A stretch of 64,000 bases of DNA from Leptobrachium leishanense (Eukaryota > Chordata > Amphibia > Anura > Megophryidae), in the NCBI GenBank assembly GCA_009667805.1, contig CM019065.1:20487822-20551821 (forward strand), written 5' to 3'. Shown here in pieces: positions 46,901-56,232 of this stretch. Position 1 is the first letter of the stretch. The number at the start of each line of letters is the position of its first letter. Below the pieces are notes generated by a model. The model saw only the letters and a program-made list of their open reading frames with translations. It ran no database searches and was not told where the DNA came from. A program made the translations under genes and the position numbers.

Positions 46901-47253
46901 AGCTGAGTGGCCACGAAATTGCATCATACGTGGAAATTCACTGGCCAGGTCGGCTCTCTCAGAATAACCTCAAATTAAAACCTTTCACATCACAAAGTAA
47001 AACATCATTTACAGCATCATTATAAATCCCCTTACGTTGTACATTTGATCCTTGGTGGCTTCTCATTGAAGACGGCCTTTTGATAGACATATGCAAAATG
47101 CATAGGTAGCAGCACTCCTATCATTACATCTCCAGGTTGGGTCATTCCAGTCGGCTCCGCGATGGGCAGCCTGCATCGCTGGTCCTCAAAGGAAAATACC
47201 GGAATGAGGAGGAACACAATCAGGTGCCAGACTGTTTTATACATGGAAGACAT
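31073..47253 (-). CDS. V2R gene 2, complete: vomeronasal type-2 receptor, 6 exons, 865 aa
   Basis: Family C GPCR of the vomeronasal/olfactory type, expected in sensory neuron membranes where it binds peptide or amino-acid cues. CDS is the join of 47036-47253, 43824-44115, 42011-42841, 37462-37689, 33054-33177 and 31073-31977; these sum to 2,598 bp and every junction keeps frame. Residues about 1-21 form a signal peptide, about 22-523 the Venus-flytrap ligand domain, about 524-580 a nine-cysteine domain, and about 590-865 seven membrane segments. Exon sizes of 228 and 124 bp are those typical of V2R genes. Splice sites are GT-AG except intron 5, which has a GC donor. No stop or frameshift was seen in any exon, so the gene looks functional. 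Introns 1, 3 and 4 carry transposons. The protein is closer to V2R than to CaSR or taste receptors by its exon-6 sequence; that call is from recognition, not a search. Confidence 0.93.
32881..32977 (-). mobile_element. Fragment of the TTAA-flanked transposon family, in V2R intron 5
   Basis: Antisense match to the 7,742-7,830 part of the family (TGACTTTAAATCACG, GCTCAGCACACAGAGGTGAA, GAAGGGGTTAAC). A preceding ACGAATGCACATCTC near 32,765 resembles the terminus of the TTCG-rich hAT family. Confidence 0.6.
33054..33177 (-). CDS. V2R gene 2 exon 5 (nine-cysteine domain)
   Basis: 124 bp, the standard V2R size, and without its own Met. Acceptor CCTTTAG|GTC; encodes [14 protein letters not shown] through [17 protein letters not shown]. 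Six of the nine NCD3G cysteines are here and three in exon 6. The donor reads CAG|GCAGGT, a GC donor; the next GT, four bases downstream, would break the frame into exon 6. Confidence 0.93.
33178..34630. other. Left part of V2R intron 4, possible solo LTR
   Basis: Unique-looking AT-rich DNA. From about 33,490 to 34,200 the plus strand has the look of an LTR: a TATATAG box, then AATAAA at about 34,131, then GGTGTTCTGTTGCTG. I found no matching second LTR, so this is weak. A poly-G run is at about 34,487-34,500, and CCTTGGGCAAGACACC at 34,362 resembles a common vertebrate dispersed repeat. Confidence 0.3.
34635..34830. repeat. 55-60-bp tandem repeat, about 3.5 copies, in V2R intron 4
   Basis: Unit contains CAGCAATAAAACTCACAGT and GTGCAGTGTGTATGAGCG; copies begin near 34,645, 34,698, 34,755 and 34,811. 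Confidence 0.85.
35620..36715 (+). mobile_element. CR1 LINE 3' fragment with internal tandem expansion, in V2R intron 4
   Basis: Matches the 3' part of the CR1 at 28,400-29,042 (GACTAACAAGCCTAAACCTG, GGTTATTTTACGGTGAGAAC, TTTTTTCAGCCTATGTAACT). The coding segment for [12 protein letters not shown] is multiplied into an array at 35,800-36,262. Antisense to the V2R gene. Confidence 0.85.
35800..36262. repeat. Minisatellite of about 45 bp born inside CR1
   Basis: About ten copies built on GGGGATCTGATAACTTTATA plus TAAATATATACGGGGCCTTAGA. The single-copy form is at 28,549-28,590 in the other CR1. Confidence 0.88.
36716..37461. other. V2R intron 4, right part, nothing recognised
   Basis: No repeat family, exon or RNA gene identified. 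Short ORFs on both strands are chance. Confidence 0.4.
37462..37689 (-). CDS. V2R gene 2 exon 4 (end of ligand domain)
   Basis: 228 bp, 76 codons, phase 0 at both ends. Acceptor TTTTACAG|CTG, donor CACAG|GTACAG. Encodes [10 protein letters not shown] to ILWNSGETQ, with the family's [20 protein letters not shown] stretch. Confidence 0.94.
38119..38293. repeat. Near-perfect palindrome, 84-bp arms, 7-bp spacer, in V2R intron 3
   Basis: Left arm 38119-38202, spacer CGAATCA, right arm 38210-38293; only two mismatches seen. The arms carry AATAAAAACAATTAGGTAC outside and GTTCAGAG inside. It looks like two head-to-head copies of the same element end. Confidence 0.9.
38294..38809. other. V2R intron 3 DNA between the palindrome and the hAT element
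   Basis: A pyrimidine-rich strand and short homopolymers (poly-C at about 38,540, poly-T at 38,552 and 38,735). The overlapping ORFs on both strands have no recognisable content. It continues past the hAT insertion at 41,309. Confidence 0.4.
40355..40477. repeat. Hairpin with about 57-bp arms inside the hAT element
   Basis: GATCCCTCCAGAAGAAATGT through AGAGCAGAGAAT is repeated in reverse complement after a short (AT)n loop. Could be two fused ends of another small transposon. Confidence 0.88.
40663..40728. repeat. Small hairpin inside the hAT element
   Basis: CTCTACCTGGCTAAATGTAT is complementary to ATACATTCAGCCAGGTAGAG; the loop is AT-rich. Confidence 0.85.
41309..42010. other. V2R intron 3, right part with a GC/CpG-rich patch
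   Basis: 41,575-41,865 is strongly GC- and CpG-rich (GCCGGCCGGCGG and similar) inside AT-rich DNA. Overlapping ORFs on both strands reflect GC content. It may be part of an unrecognised retroelement; no gene is supported. Confidence 0.4.
42011..42841 (-). CDS. V2R gene 2 exon 3 (main ligand-binding domain)
   Basis: 831 bp, 277 codons. Acceptor CAACAG|ATC and donor CAG|GTAAGC; starts [13 protein letters not shown] and ends FQSWQ. This is the ANF-receptor core, with the conserved [11 protein letters not shown] segment and the [16 protein letters not shown] segment. Fully open. Confidence 0.95.
43824..44115 (-). CDS. V2R gene 2 exon 2 (ligand-binding domain)
   Basis: 292 bp. Acceptor ACAAG|G and donor CCCCAG|GTAAGG. 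Encodes the [18 protein letters not shown] segment that opens lobe 1 of V2R ligand domains and ends in GIYKFPQ, in phase 0. Five residues or so differ from the gene 1 exon. Confidence 0.93.
44795..45685. mobile_element. TTAA-flanked transposon in V2R gene 2 intron 1
   Basis: TTAA at 44791-44794 and 45686-45689. Orthologous to 6961-8301 but without the Harbinger insertion. Confidence 0.55.
45889..46970. mobile_element. Decayed 'TTCAAAGAGA' MITE family member (copy B)
   Basis: Orthologue of 8488-9602; starts GGGGCTTTTCAAAGAGCTG and ends CTCTCAGAATAACCTC. The GC-rich interior 46,190-46,400 produces overlapping ORFs without coding content. Confidence 0.55.
47036..47253 (-). CDS. V2R gene 2 exon 1 (signal peptide and start of ligand domain)
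   Basis: 218 bp, ATG at 47251-47253, starting [20 protein letters not shown], a classic signal peptide. Donor AAC|GTAAGG follows at 47035. The last codon is split (AC + G of exon 2, Thr). A second Met lies at codon 4. It differs from gene 1 exon 1 at only about four residues. Confidence 0.93.
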
Positions 47254-47285
47254 GGTCGGTCTAAATAGGGAGAGATGGGTGAAAA
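47254..47285 (-). promoter_or_regulatory. 3' splice acceptor 7 nt upstream of V2R gene 2 ATG
   Basis: Minus strand reads a pyrimidine tract, CCCATCTCTCCCTATTTAG, then ACCGACC and the ATG. This is a good 3' splice site (AG at 47261-47262), and it is kept in gene 1, so the start codon probably sits in the second transcribed exon with an untranslated first exon further upstream. I could not place that exon or a promoter. Confidence 0.5.
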
Positions 47286-47303
47286 AAGTATGGAATTGAG
47301 TAA

Positions 47304-48328
47304 CCTCTTAGTTTTACGAAAGTCTGTCCGAAAGTGCCCGCTGCTGTTTTTACATTTCTGCGCTGTTTTATTTAGGTCTAATATTCCTCTTACTCATTAA
47401 TGGAACCCACGCATATTATATACCGTTTTTCTCACCATTAAATTAACTTTCTAATGATAACATTATTTCCATCATATCATATAACTTGCTCTAAAAAAAA
47501 ATCTGAAATATGATGAAAAAAATGGAAAAAACACACTTTTTCAAAATTTGATCCCCAAAATATACAACAGCCAAAAAAAAGTTTAGAAATTTTGTCCTGA
47601 GATTAGAAATACCCAATTTTTACATGATTTTGCTTTTTATCCCATTCACTGCTGAACCATGTCACCTCTGTGCGCTGAGCTCATTTTGACCGTTTTATGC
47701 TCATCATGTTTAAACATCAATTAAAACCCTATTTTATTAAACACCAGACAAGAATTTTTTTTTTCTAAACCCTTTTTTAAAATTAACTTTTTTTATTGTT
47801 ATTTATTTTTATTTTTTTAAAAAAACAACAAACCTAGTCATGTTTGGTATCATTGGAAAAGCCGTATATCAAACATGACCCTCTAGCTGTCACAGATCGG
47901 GAGATATCCCCCTATCTCCACATGGAAGCTAGGGGTTAACTGGCCTTCTGACTGACATCATCACACATATGGTGACGATGTCAGTGGGTGGGTGAGGACC
48001 CAGGAGGCTTGGCTGACATCCAAGATGTCTGCCACTTCTGGGTTTGAATCGCAATTCGACACCTAAGGGGAAAAAGAGAGGTACCGTTGAAAAGGGGTGA
48101 CTCGCTCCTTTCCAGTGGTGCATTTCCTTTGTTTTCGATGTTGCGTGGTTTGGGAGGGAGAAGGCTCCAAAGGAGCCGCCCTCCCCTTTTCTGTATTCCT
48201 GTACAGGCACCGGGAGCGCCTGGCGATGATAACATCATGCAGTTTGGCGTGGCGTACATGATACATCCGCGGTCGTTAAGGGGATTTCCCCACACGACAC
48301 ACTATGGACGTCAGCGGTCGGGAAGGGG
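47304..48328. mobile_element. TTAA-type transposon upstream of V2R gene 2
   Basis: Starts CCTCTTAGTTTTACG after TAA (left TTAA mutated to GTAA) and ends CGGGAAGGGG before TTAA at 48329-48332. Shares the family interior (TTGTCCTGAGATTAG, GCGCTGAGCTCATTTTGACC). Complete here; its orthologue in copy A is cut at about 10,100. Confidence 0.55.
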
Positions 48329-48333
48329 TTAAT

Positions 48334-49041
48334 TCATCTTGTATCACAAAGGGACTTTTTATCAAATTCACAAAAATACAAATATGGTTATTCTAGTAAG
48401 CGTGAGAATCAAAGCAGTCTGAAAGTCGCTGAGCGATTCATCAATAAATGTGTCACTTTTCCTGTATGTTGGATTTATATTCTTCTATAACATAATGGGG
48501 ATTCCACTGGTTTGCTATGGATCTATGTTACTGATTCTTCTCTCAATCTGCTGAATGGCCGGATATCATCCAGACTCTATTACACAGGTTTAAAATCCAC
48601 TTTCAAGTGAAATAAAAGGGTGAATTAAGAATGTAACATCTCCCATAATATAGAAAAGTACAGGGAAACCCCCAAATCTGATGATCTTCAAACACCGATC
48701 AGCACGCTGCTTCAATATCATGATAGATCTTTCTCAACTTTGAGATACACCTCAAAAACATCGTGACTCAAGTCATGTTAAACTTTTAAAAAAGTTCATC
48801 CACATCTTGTCCTGCAGGTCGGTCATTCTAAACCTCGACATCTCACATTTTTGTGCAGCTATAAAAGGCATGTTGCGATTCAGAACTTCTAGAGCAGTGT
48901 TTGTTTGCTTTGATACGTTTGGAATGTGGCAGATCCTGAGGCTAGTTGTATCATCGCTATAGCAGGAGATCCCTCACGACATTGTTGTTTTGTCTGCACA
49001 ATGTGTTTAACACATAATTGAAGAGCAGGAACAACACAATA
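48334..49041. other. Intergenic DNA upstream of V2R gene 2, no gene seen
   Basis: 48,841-49,041 matches copy A at 11,139-11,310 and 11,636-11,662; 48,334-48,840 has no partner in copy A because of the block replaced there. Confidence 0.45.
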
Positions 49042-49947
49042 AGGGTTATTCAAAGAGATCCGAATTGTGGACAAAATGTAACCGAACAATGAAATTCAGC
49101 GTACGCTTATCTTTCCTGGCTAATTGGCTATTCAGAGAGCAGGCAGTTCGCCAAATGTTGGCGAATTGCCTGCCCATACGGTGCCTGTTCGGTGCCTGTT
49201 TGAGGGCAGTGAAATCCCCATAGAGAAGCACTACTTCGTTTATTCAGAGACACCAAACAGCTGAGAAAAGTTGCCGAAATGCCCTGCCATTCGTTGGTTT
49301 AATTCAGCAGGTTTATTAAGGAGGATCCCATAGGCTTCAATGTTAAAAATATTCCCGTTTTAATTCAATATCTAATAAACCGTTTATTATTTTATTCTGC
49401 AGTAAAAAGTTTCTTAACTTATAGATTTTTTTATGATCTTTGAGGCATTTTTTGGGATTTTTTGTCAACATTTTTTTTCCGTTTTTTTTAAATAATTTTT
49501 TCTTTTCCTGTTACAGCCCTTTTTATTATCATTCATTGGATTTTATATGTAAATTCCAGACATTTTCGCTCAGTAGTTTCTTTGCAAACAGCGTTTCACT
49601 TTTCAAACATTCAAGCAAACTGTTTTTGTTTTTTTCACTCCATTCGTCTGCAGTGGCTGCATTTTCCGGTGGCTGCTCTGCTCTCTGATCGGCGGCTGCT
49701 CTGGTTTCTCCGGCGTGTTCGGCGGGGTTAATCCGGATGTTTTTGCGGGTTTCTGTGTGCGTTCAACAGGTTTTACGGTGAGTGTTCGTCGGGTTTGCGG
49801 CGGCTTTTCCCTGCACTACGATGGCCCTGTGGTGCTTGCTGAATACACCGTAGGGTCACCGAAATGGGATCGCCAAATCACACCGAATTGAAGAGAAAGA
49901 AAAGTCACTGAACGTGCGGTGACTTTTCAATTCTCTGTCTAACCCTG
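49042..49947. mobile_element. MITE-like element, 'CAGGGTTATTCAAAGAGA' family (copy 3)
   Basis: Orthologue of 11663-12563. Begins AAGGGTTATTCAAAGAGATC, ends TTCTCTGTCTAACCCTG, flanked by AAT. Confidence 0.75.
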
Positions 49948-50687
49948 AATGCCTCGTAGATCAGTAAGAGAGGAAGCTGATGGACAGATATGCCGTGTGA
50001 CTTGTTGTGGGGTCATACAGGTGCAGGGAAGATCCAGTTACAATTGTAAGAAAATGCAAGTAATCTGATAAGGGATATTCTTAGTTTTAAAAATCTGAAT
50101 CCTCCCCTCCTTTTATCTCCTTTTTTCAGTGCTTCCACCTCTTGAGTTTGTGCTTGTTCATTGTAATTCGGCAGAAACAAAGGACTCACACTTTATAGAT
50201 TTAATGATGCCACCGCTGGACCTTTTCATCACATTTTTTTTTGTTGGTATCTGCCTGAACTTATAATAAAATATGGCAGAATGCACATTTTTATTGTCTT
50301 TTATCTGAAACGTCATCATTTATGTTAAAATATAATAAAGTGAATAAAAAACAAACAGGATTTAATTGATGAAATGTTCAGACAAGTAATTGTTAGTGCC
50401 TGGATAGCAGCCTGTGATTGGTCATTGGCAGAATGAAAGGCATTAGATTTGTACATAGAAAATAGTAACCCATCAATTATTTAGTAAAAGAATAATAATA
50501 TTAAGAATGACCTGTAACAATATAACTGTATCACTCAGTGATAAAACGCTGAGAAAAAATAATTATCCACAGAATGTTTAGAATTAATAGAATAGACAGT
50601 AAAAGACATATAACAAATCAGTCTGGTCACTAACACAATGTTTGGCGACAGCCAAGTAATATGGAATGAATGAATGAATGAAAGAAT
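49948..50687. other. Shared intergenic DNA, no gene seen
   Basis: Counterpart of 12,564-13,386; lacks the CR1 tail found there. Confidence 0.5.
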
Positions 50688-52215
50688 ATGATCAGTAACA
50701 GAATGATAAGTAATATAATGAATTAACATGGAATGATCAGTAACAGAATGATAAGTAATATAATGAATTAACATGGAATGATCAGTAACAGAATGATAAG
50801 TAATATAATGAATTAACATGGAATGATCAGTAACAGAATGATAAGTAATATAATGAATTAACATGGAATGATCAGTAACAGAATGATAAGTAATATAATG
50901 AATTAACATGGAATGATCAGTAACAGAATGATAAGTAATATAATGAATTAACATGGAATGATCAGTAACAGAATGGTAAGTAATATAATGAATTAACATG
51001 GAATGTTCAGTAACAGAATGATAAGTAATATAATGAATTAACATGGAATGATCAGTAACAGAATGATAAGTAATATAATGAATTAACATGGAATGATCAG
51101 TAACAGAATGATAAGTAATATAATGAATTAACAAGGAATGATCAGTAACAGAATGATAAGTAATATAATGAATTAACATGGAATGATCAGTAACAGAATG
51201 GTAAGTAATATAATGAATTAACATGGAATTATCATTAACAGAATGATAAGTAATATTATGAATTAACATGGAATTATCAGTAACAGAATGATAAGTAATA
51301 TAATGAATTAACATGGAATGATCAGTAACAGAATGATAAGTAATATAATGAATTAATATGGAATGATCAGTAACAGAATGATAAGTAATATAATGAATTA
51401 ACATGGAATGATCAGTAACAGAATGATAAGTAATATAATGAATTAACATGGAATGATCAGTAACAGAATGATAAGTAATATAATGAATTAACATGAAATG
51501 ATCAGTAACAGAAGGATAAGTAATATAATGAATTAACATGGAATGATCAATAACAGAATGATAACTAATATAATGAATTAACATGAAATGATCAGTAACA
51601 GAATGATAAGTAATATAATGAATTAACACGGAATAATCAGTAACAGAATGATAAGTAATATAATGAATTAACATGGAATGATCAGTAACAGAATGATAAG
51701 TAATATAATGAATTAACATGGAATGATCAGTAACAGAATGATAAGTAATATAATGAATTAACATGGAATGATCAGTAACAGAATGATAAGTAAAATAATG
51801 AATTAACATGGAATGATCAGTAACAGAATGATAACTAATATAATGAATTAACATGGAATGATCAATAACAGAATGATAACTAATATAATGAATTAACATG
51901 AAATGATCAGTAACATAATGATAAGTAATATAATGAATAAACATGGAATGATCAGTAACAGAATGATAAGCAATATAATGAATTAACATGGAATGATCAG
52001 TAACAGAATGATAACTAATATAATGAATTAACATGGAATGATCAGTAACAGAATGATAAGTAATATAATGAATTAATATGAAATGATCAATAACAGAATG
52101 ATAACTAATATAATGAATTAACATGAAATGATCAGTAACAGAATGATAAGTAATATAATGAATTAACATGGAATGATCAGTAACAGAATGATAAGTAATA
52201 TAATGAATTAACAGG
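50688..52215. repeat. 45-bp satellite array upstream of V2R gene 2, part 1
   Basis: About 34 units of the copy-A family. Variants with AATGATCAATAACAG and GATAACTAATATAATG cluster at 51,540-52,130. The long minus-strand ORF through it is a by-product of the 45-bp period. Confidence 0.95.
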
Positions 52216-53086
52216 GAATAATCACCATCTCCCCATCAAACCAAGTTCGCTGTCTTGGAGTTACACTTGACTCTGCTCTTTCCTTCATCCCCCACATCCA
52301 GTCTCTTTCCTCCTCCTGCCGATACCAACTGCGTAATATTTCCAGAATTTGGCTATTTCTTACCGCTGTCACCACAAAACAACTCATACACGCCCTGGTA
52401 ATCTCCCGACTCGACTATTGCAATAATCTCTTATCTGGCCTCCCTCTGTCCCGCCTCTCCCCCCTACAATCCATCCTGAACGCCTCTGCCAGGCTAATTC
52501 ACCTCACCCGCCGCTCTGTCTCTGCCGCTCCCCTCTGCGAGTCCCTTCACTGGCTCCCCATCCACTGCAGAATTAAGTTCAAAATCCTTATCCTTACCTA
52601 CAAAACCCTTACTAACTCAGCGCCCCACTACCTGTCCTCACTAATCACCAAATACACCCCAGCCCGCTCCCTAAGGTCAAACAGTGACCTGCGCCTAGCT
52701 TCTCCCCGCATCACCTCTTCCCATGATAGACTGCAGGATTTCTCACGCGCAGCCCCCACTCTCTGGAACGCTCTCGTACTGTCAGACTTTCCCCTAACTT
52801 CTCTTCCTTCAAACGCTCCCTTAAAACATTCCTATTTAGGGAAGCCTACCACCCAACTCACTGACACAACCATCAATCACTCTCACCTTACAGTCCTCTC
52901 CTCCTGTTTCCAACCCCAACCCTCCTAGATTGTGAGTTCCTACGGGAATAGGGCCCTCATCTCCTCCTGTACTGTTTGTCAAATGTTGTTCAATGTATTG
53001 TAACCCTGTCTATACTGTGCTTATTGTACAGCGCTGCGGAATATGCTGGCGCTTTATAAATAATGAATAATAATAATAATAATAAT
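52216..53086 (+). mobile_element. L2-type LINE 3' fragment inside the satellite
   Basis: Plus-strand reading gives LGVTLDSALSF, ISRLDYCNNLLSGLP, ARLIHLTRR, SLHWLPIHCRIKFKILILTY and APTLWNAL, the C-terminal end of L2/CR1-clade RT proteins. It starts without Met (5' truncation) and ends with GCGCTTTATAAATAA and (AAT)n, the usual L2 tail. Absent from copy A. Confidence 0.85.
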
Positions 53087-53548
53087 CAATAACAGAATGA
53101 TAAGTAATATAATGAATTAACATGGAATGATCAGTAAGAGAATGATAAGTAATATAATGAATTAACATGGAATGATCAGTAACAGAATGATAAGTAATAT
53201 AATGAATTAACATGGAATGATCAGTAACAGAATGATAAGTAATATAATGAATTAACATGGAATGATCAGTAACAGAATGATAAGTAATATAATGAATTAA
53301 CATGGAATGATCAGTAACAGAATGATAAGTAATATAATGAATTAACATGGAATGATCAGTAACAGAATGATAAGTAATATAATGAATTAACATGGAATGA
53401 TCAGTAACAGAATGATAAGTAATATAATGAATTAACATGGAATGATCAGTAACAGAATGATAAGTAGTATAATGAATTAACATGGAATGATCAGTAACAG
53501 AATGATAAGTAATATAATGAATTAACATGGAATGATCAGTAACAGTAT
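53087..53548. repeat. 45-bp satellite array upstream of V2R gene 2, part 2
   Basis: About ten units resuming after the L2 insertion, ending in two degenerate ACACAGAGAGATCAGTA units to about 53,605. Confidence 0.95.
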
Positions 53549-55744
53549 GAATTAACACAGAGAGATCAGTAACAGAATGAATTAACACAGAGAGATCAGT
53601 ATCAGAATGTGCTGCAAACATCAAGTTGACATAAAATGATGGGTAATAGAAGTTTCAGTAAAGGAATGGTCTGTAACAGAATGAATAGACATGTAGCCAA
53701 AATAAAAATAATCAATAGACAAGGAAAGATCAGACAGAGAATTATCAGACAGACGTTTGAGTATTATCAGGTGGTGACAGGATTGTGCACCTCTCAGATA
53801 TTGCATCCTACTTGCTCTCTCCTCATTCACTGAGTGTAGCCAAGCAGCAAGATCTCCCAAAGAAGCTGTTTATAAAGCTAACAACAAGTTCAGCATTAAC
53901 CACCTACATGGAAAAAAAGGGTCAGGTTTTCCAGTGGGATATGTCTGTGGAGAGACAGCATGTTGTATCAATGGTTCCACAGGGGGTTCCAGGCTGTACC
54001 CTAAGGGTTGGCCATCCTGCGCTGTGATAGCTGTAACATGGGGAATGTAACATCTCACTCCTGAGACTAAAAGACTTATCAGAGAATAATATGCAGATAT
54101 ATGTCATTCCTGAAAATACAATCACCGCTTTATATCATTTTTTGGATTATATGAGCATGATTAAAATTGTAACCATTTACAGTATGTAAATCTGTTTTTC
54201 CACATTTTATCACCCAATCCTTTGAGTTATATATGGTTGAATATTCTATAAAACAGAAATGGAGAATCTGTTACTTCATTTTAATGTGGAAATATTCAAT
54301 TTAAAACTGAACTGAAAAACCCCGAATGTTTTTTGACTTGTATTTTGTTTTGTCTTGTTTCATGAATGATATGACTTGGTATAAAACACTGTCCTTGCTC
54401 TCAGCATGGGAAATGAGAAGGTGAAAGTGGCAGCAGCTTTGCTAATTTTACATGCAAAGTGGACAATGCTGCTGTCTTATAAATAAATTGCATTTTTTTG
54501 AACATTTTCTCAATTTCCTTATTTCTTTTTACTTTAAAAAAAGTCATGTTTGCAATCAATTGAAAGGTCAGATTCTGGTCTTTCTAACGACACCTCACAT
54601 TGCCTTGTGTGGTGTTATTGGATAACCTAGTTTCAGGCTTCTCCAATGACACCTAATATGACCTTGTGGGTTATACAGGGGGTCCAAATAAACCCTGTAT
54701 CTCCTGTAATGGGATTTCCTTATTGGTCAGGCAGAGGAAAATCACATGCACGATGACTCCTGCAGCCAGGAGGGGGGCAGCCCTACAGTGATCAGTGCCA
54801 CGCTGAGATATTGAGATGAGTGTGCAACCCTGATCTGGCGCAAACACTCAGGTACTTGATCTGATTTTTCTTGTTCTTTTCAGGGTGAACTGGGGCCTGG
54901 GATTTGTCAAAAGCATTAGCTGATAAAACCGTAATATCTTATTTGATAGTAGAATAAAAAGTGTCACGGACCTCCGTACCCGACTGGGTCACATTTGTTA
55001 ATGCTGCTTCCTTGACGGACCCCCATTCTCCCACCAGCAGTCTTTCATTCCACTCTTCAGCCCTGAGCCGAAACTTAAAAATGGTACCCATTTTTACCCA
55101 GAGCTGTGATAATATTCTCGAGAAATGAGGCAACCTGCATATCTGGAGGATTAGATAGCTAAAACATTTACTGAGCCATTAATGAAATACTATATACAAT
55201 GCCAGGCAGAGCATGGCAGCCAATGGGAAATGACATTGTGGCTTCTACTGCACTACATCATAATCCCTCCCTTAGAATTATAATCAGTGCTCTGAAGTTT
55301 CTGCTCTGCATCTCAGAGTCTGGAACATAATTAGACCAGAGACAGATAATTGGGATTAGTGATAAATACTAACTTTCCCTGGCCTATATATATTAAAGGT
55401 TATCGGAATACATCACTTAGTTAATATGCCCTTTTCTTAAATCTGTAGAAAGTTTGAGGAATGTGGGATGATATGACTTAGAATGTTCACTCTTCCAACC
55501 TCCCCTTTCTACTGCCATACTACGACAAGTGACTCTGGGCATACGAATATCTTTGTCTAAACCATCTATATAACAGTGTTGACCATGCCAATTATCTGTG
55601 ATGTTGGGAATATCCTATTGGCTTGTAAATCTGAGATTTTTTGAATGTCCTAACAAAGGAATACCAGATATTTGAAGAACGAACTAAGCCCGTTGTCTTC
55701 ATTTACCTCCGCTAGCTAGCGTAGTGCTGTGCCATGCCTTACAT
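53549..55744. other. Shared flank beyond the satellite, no gene recognised (copy B)
   Basis: Counterpart of 16,361-18,543, lacking about 60 bp near 54,790. No exon or RNA gene identified. Confidence 0.5.
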
Positions 55745-55928
55745 CAGTGGTTCCCAACCACGGTCCTCAAGTACCCCCAAAAGGTCAGATTTTCCAGATA
55801 TCCAAAGCACAGCATTGGTGATATGATTTGCTGCTCAGTGATTGCAGGATTCAGTCTTCATTTCCCCAAGGTGATCCTCAAAACCTGGCCTGTTGGGGGT
55901 ACTTGAGGACCGCAGTTGGGAACCACTG
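55745..55928. mobile_element. hAT MITE (184 bp), copy B
   Basis: Ends CAGTGGTTCCCAACCACGGT and GCAGTTGGGAACCACTG; target duplication CCTTACAT at 55737-55744 and 55929-55936. Orthologue of 18544-18732. Confidence 0.9.
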
Positions 55929-56232
55929 CCTTACATCTGCCTTACATGATGGAAAAACAGAATACAGAAATCTAAATTGCATGTCTTGGTAAATAAGAAT
56001 AGGAATCTACTTCATAACAATTAGTATTGCCAAAATTTGGCAATCAAGATAGAACAATATCCATTCAAACCTATAACAGATACAAACACATTCCAGATAG
56101 GGGGAGTTAGAAAAGGCTGAGGTGACCACAGAGAAAGCCTATCAGCAGAAAGTAGCACATATATATATATATATAGGCAATAATGATATTAACAAAAACA
56201 GTATTCAAACATAACACAGATTACACAAAAAC

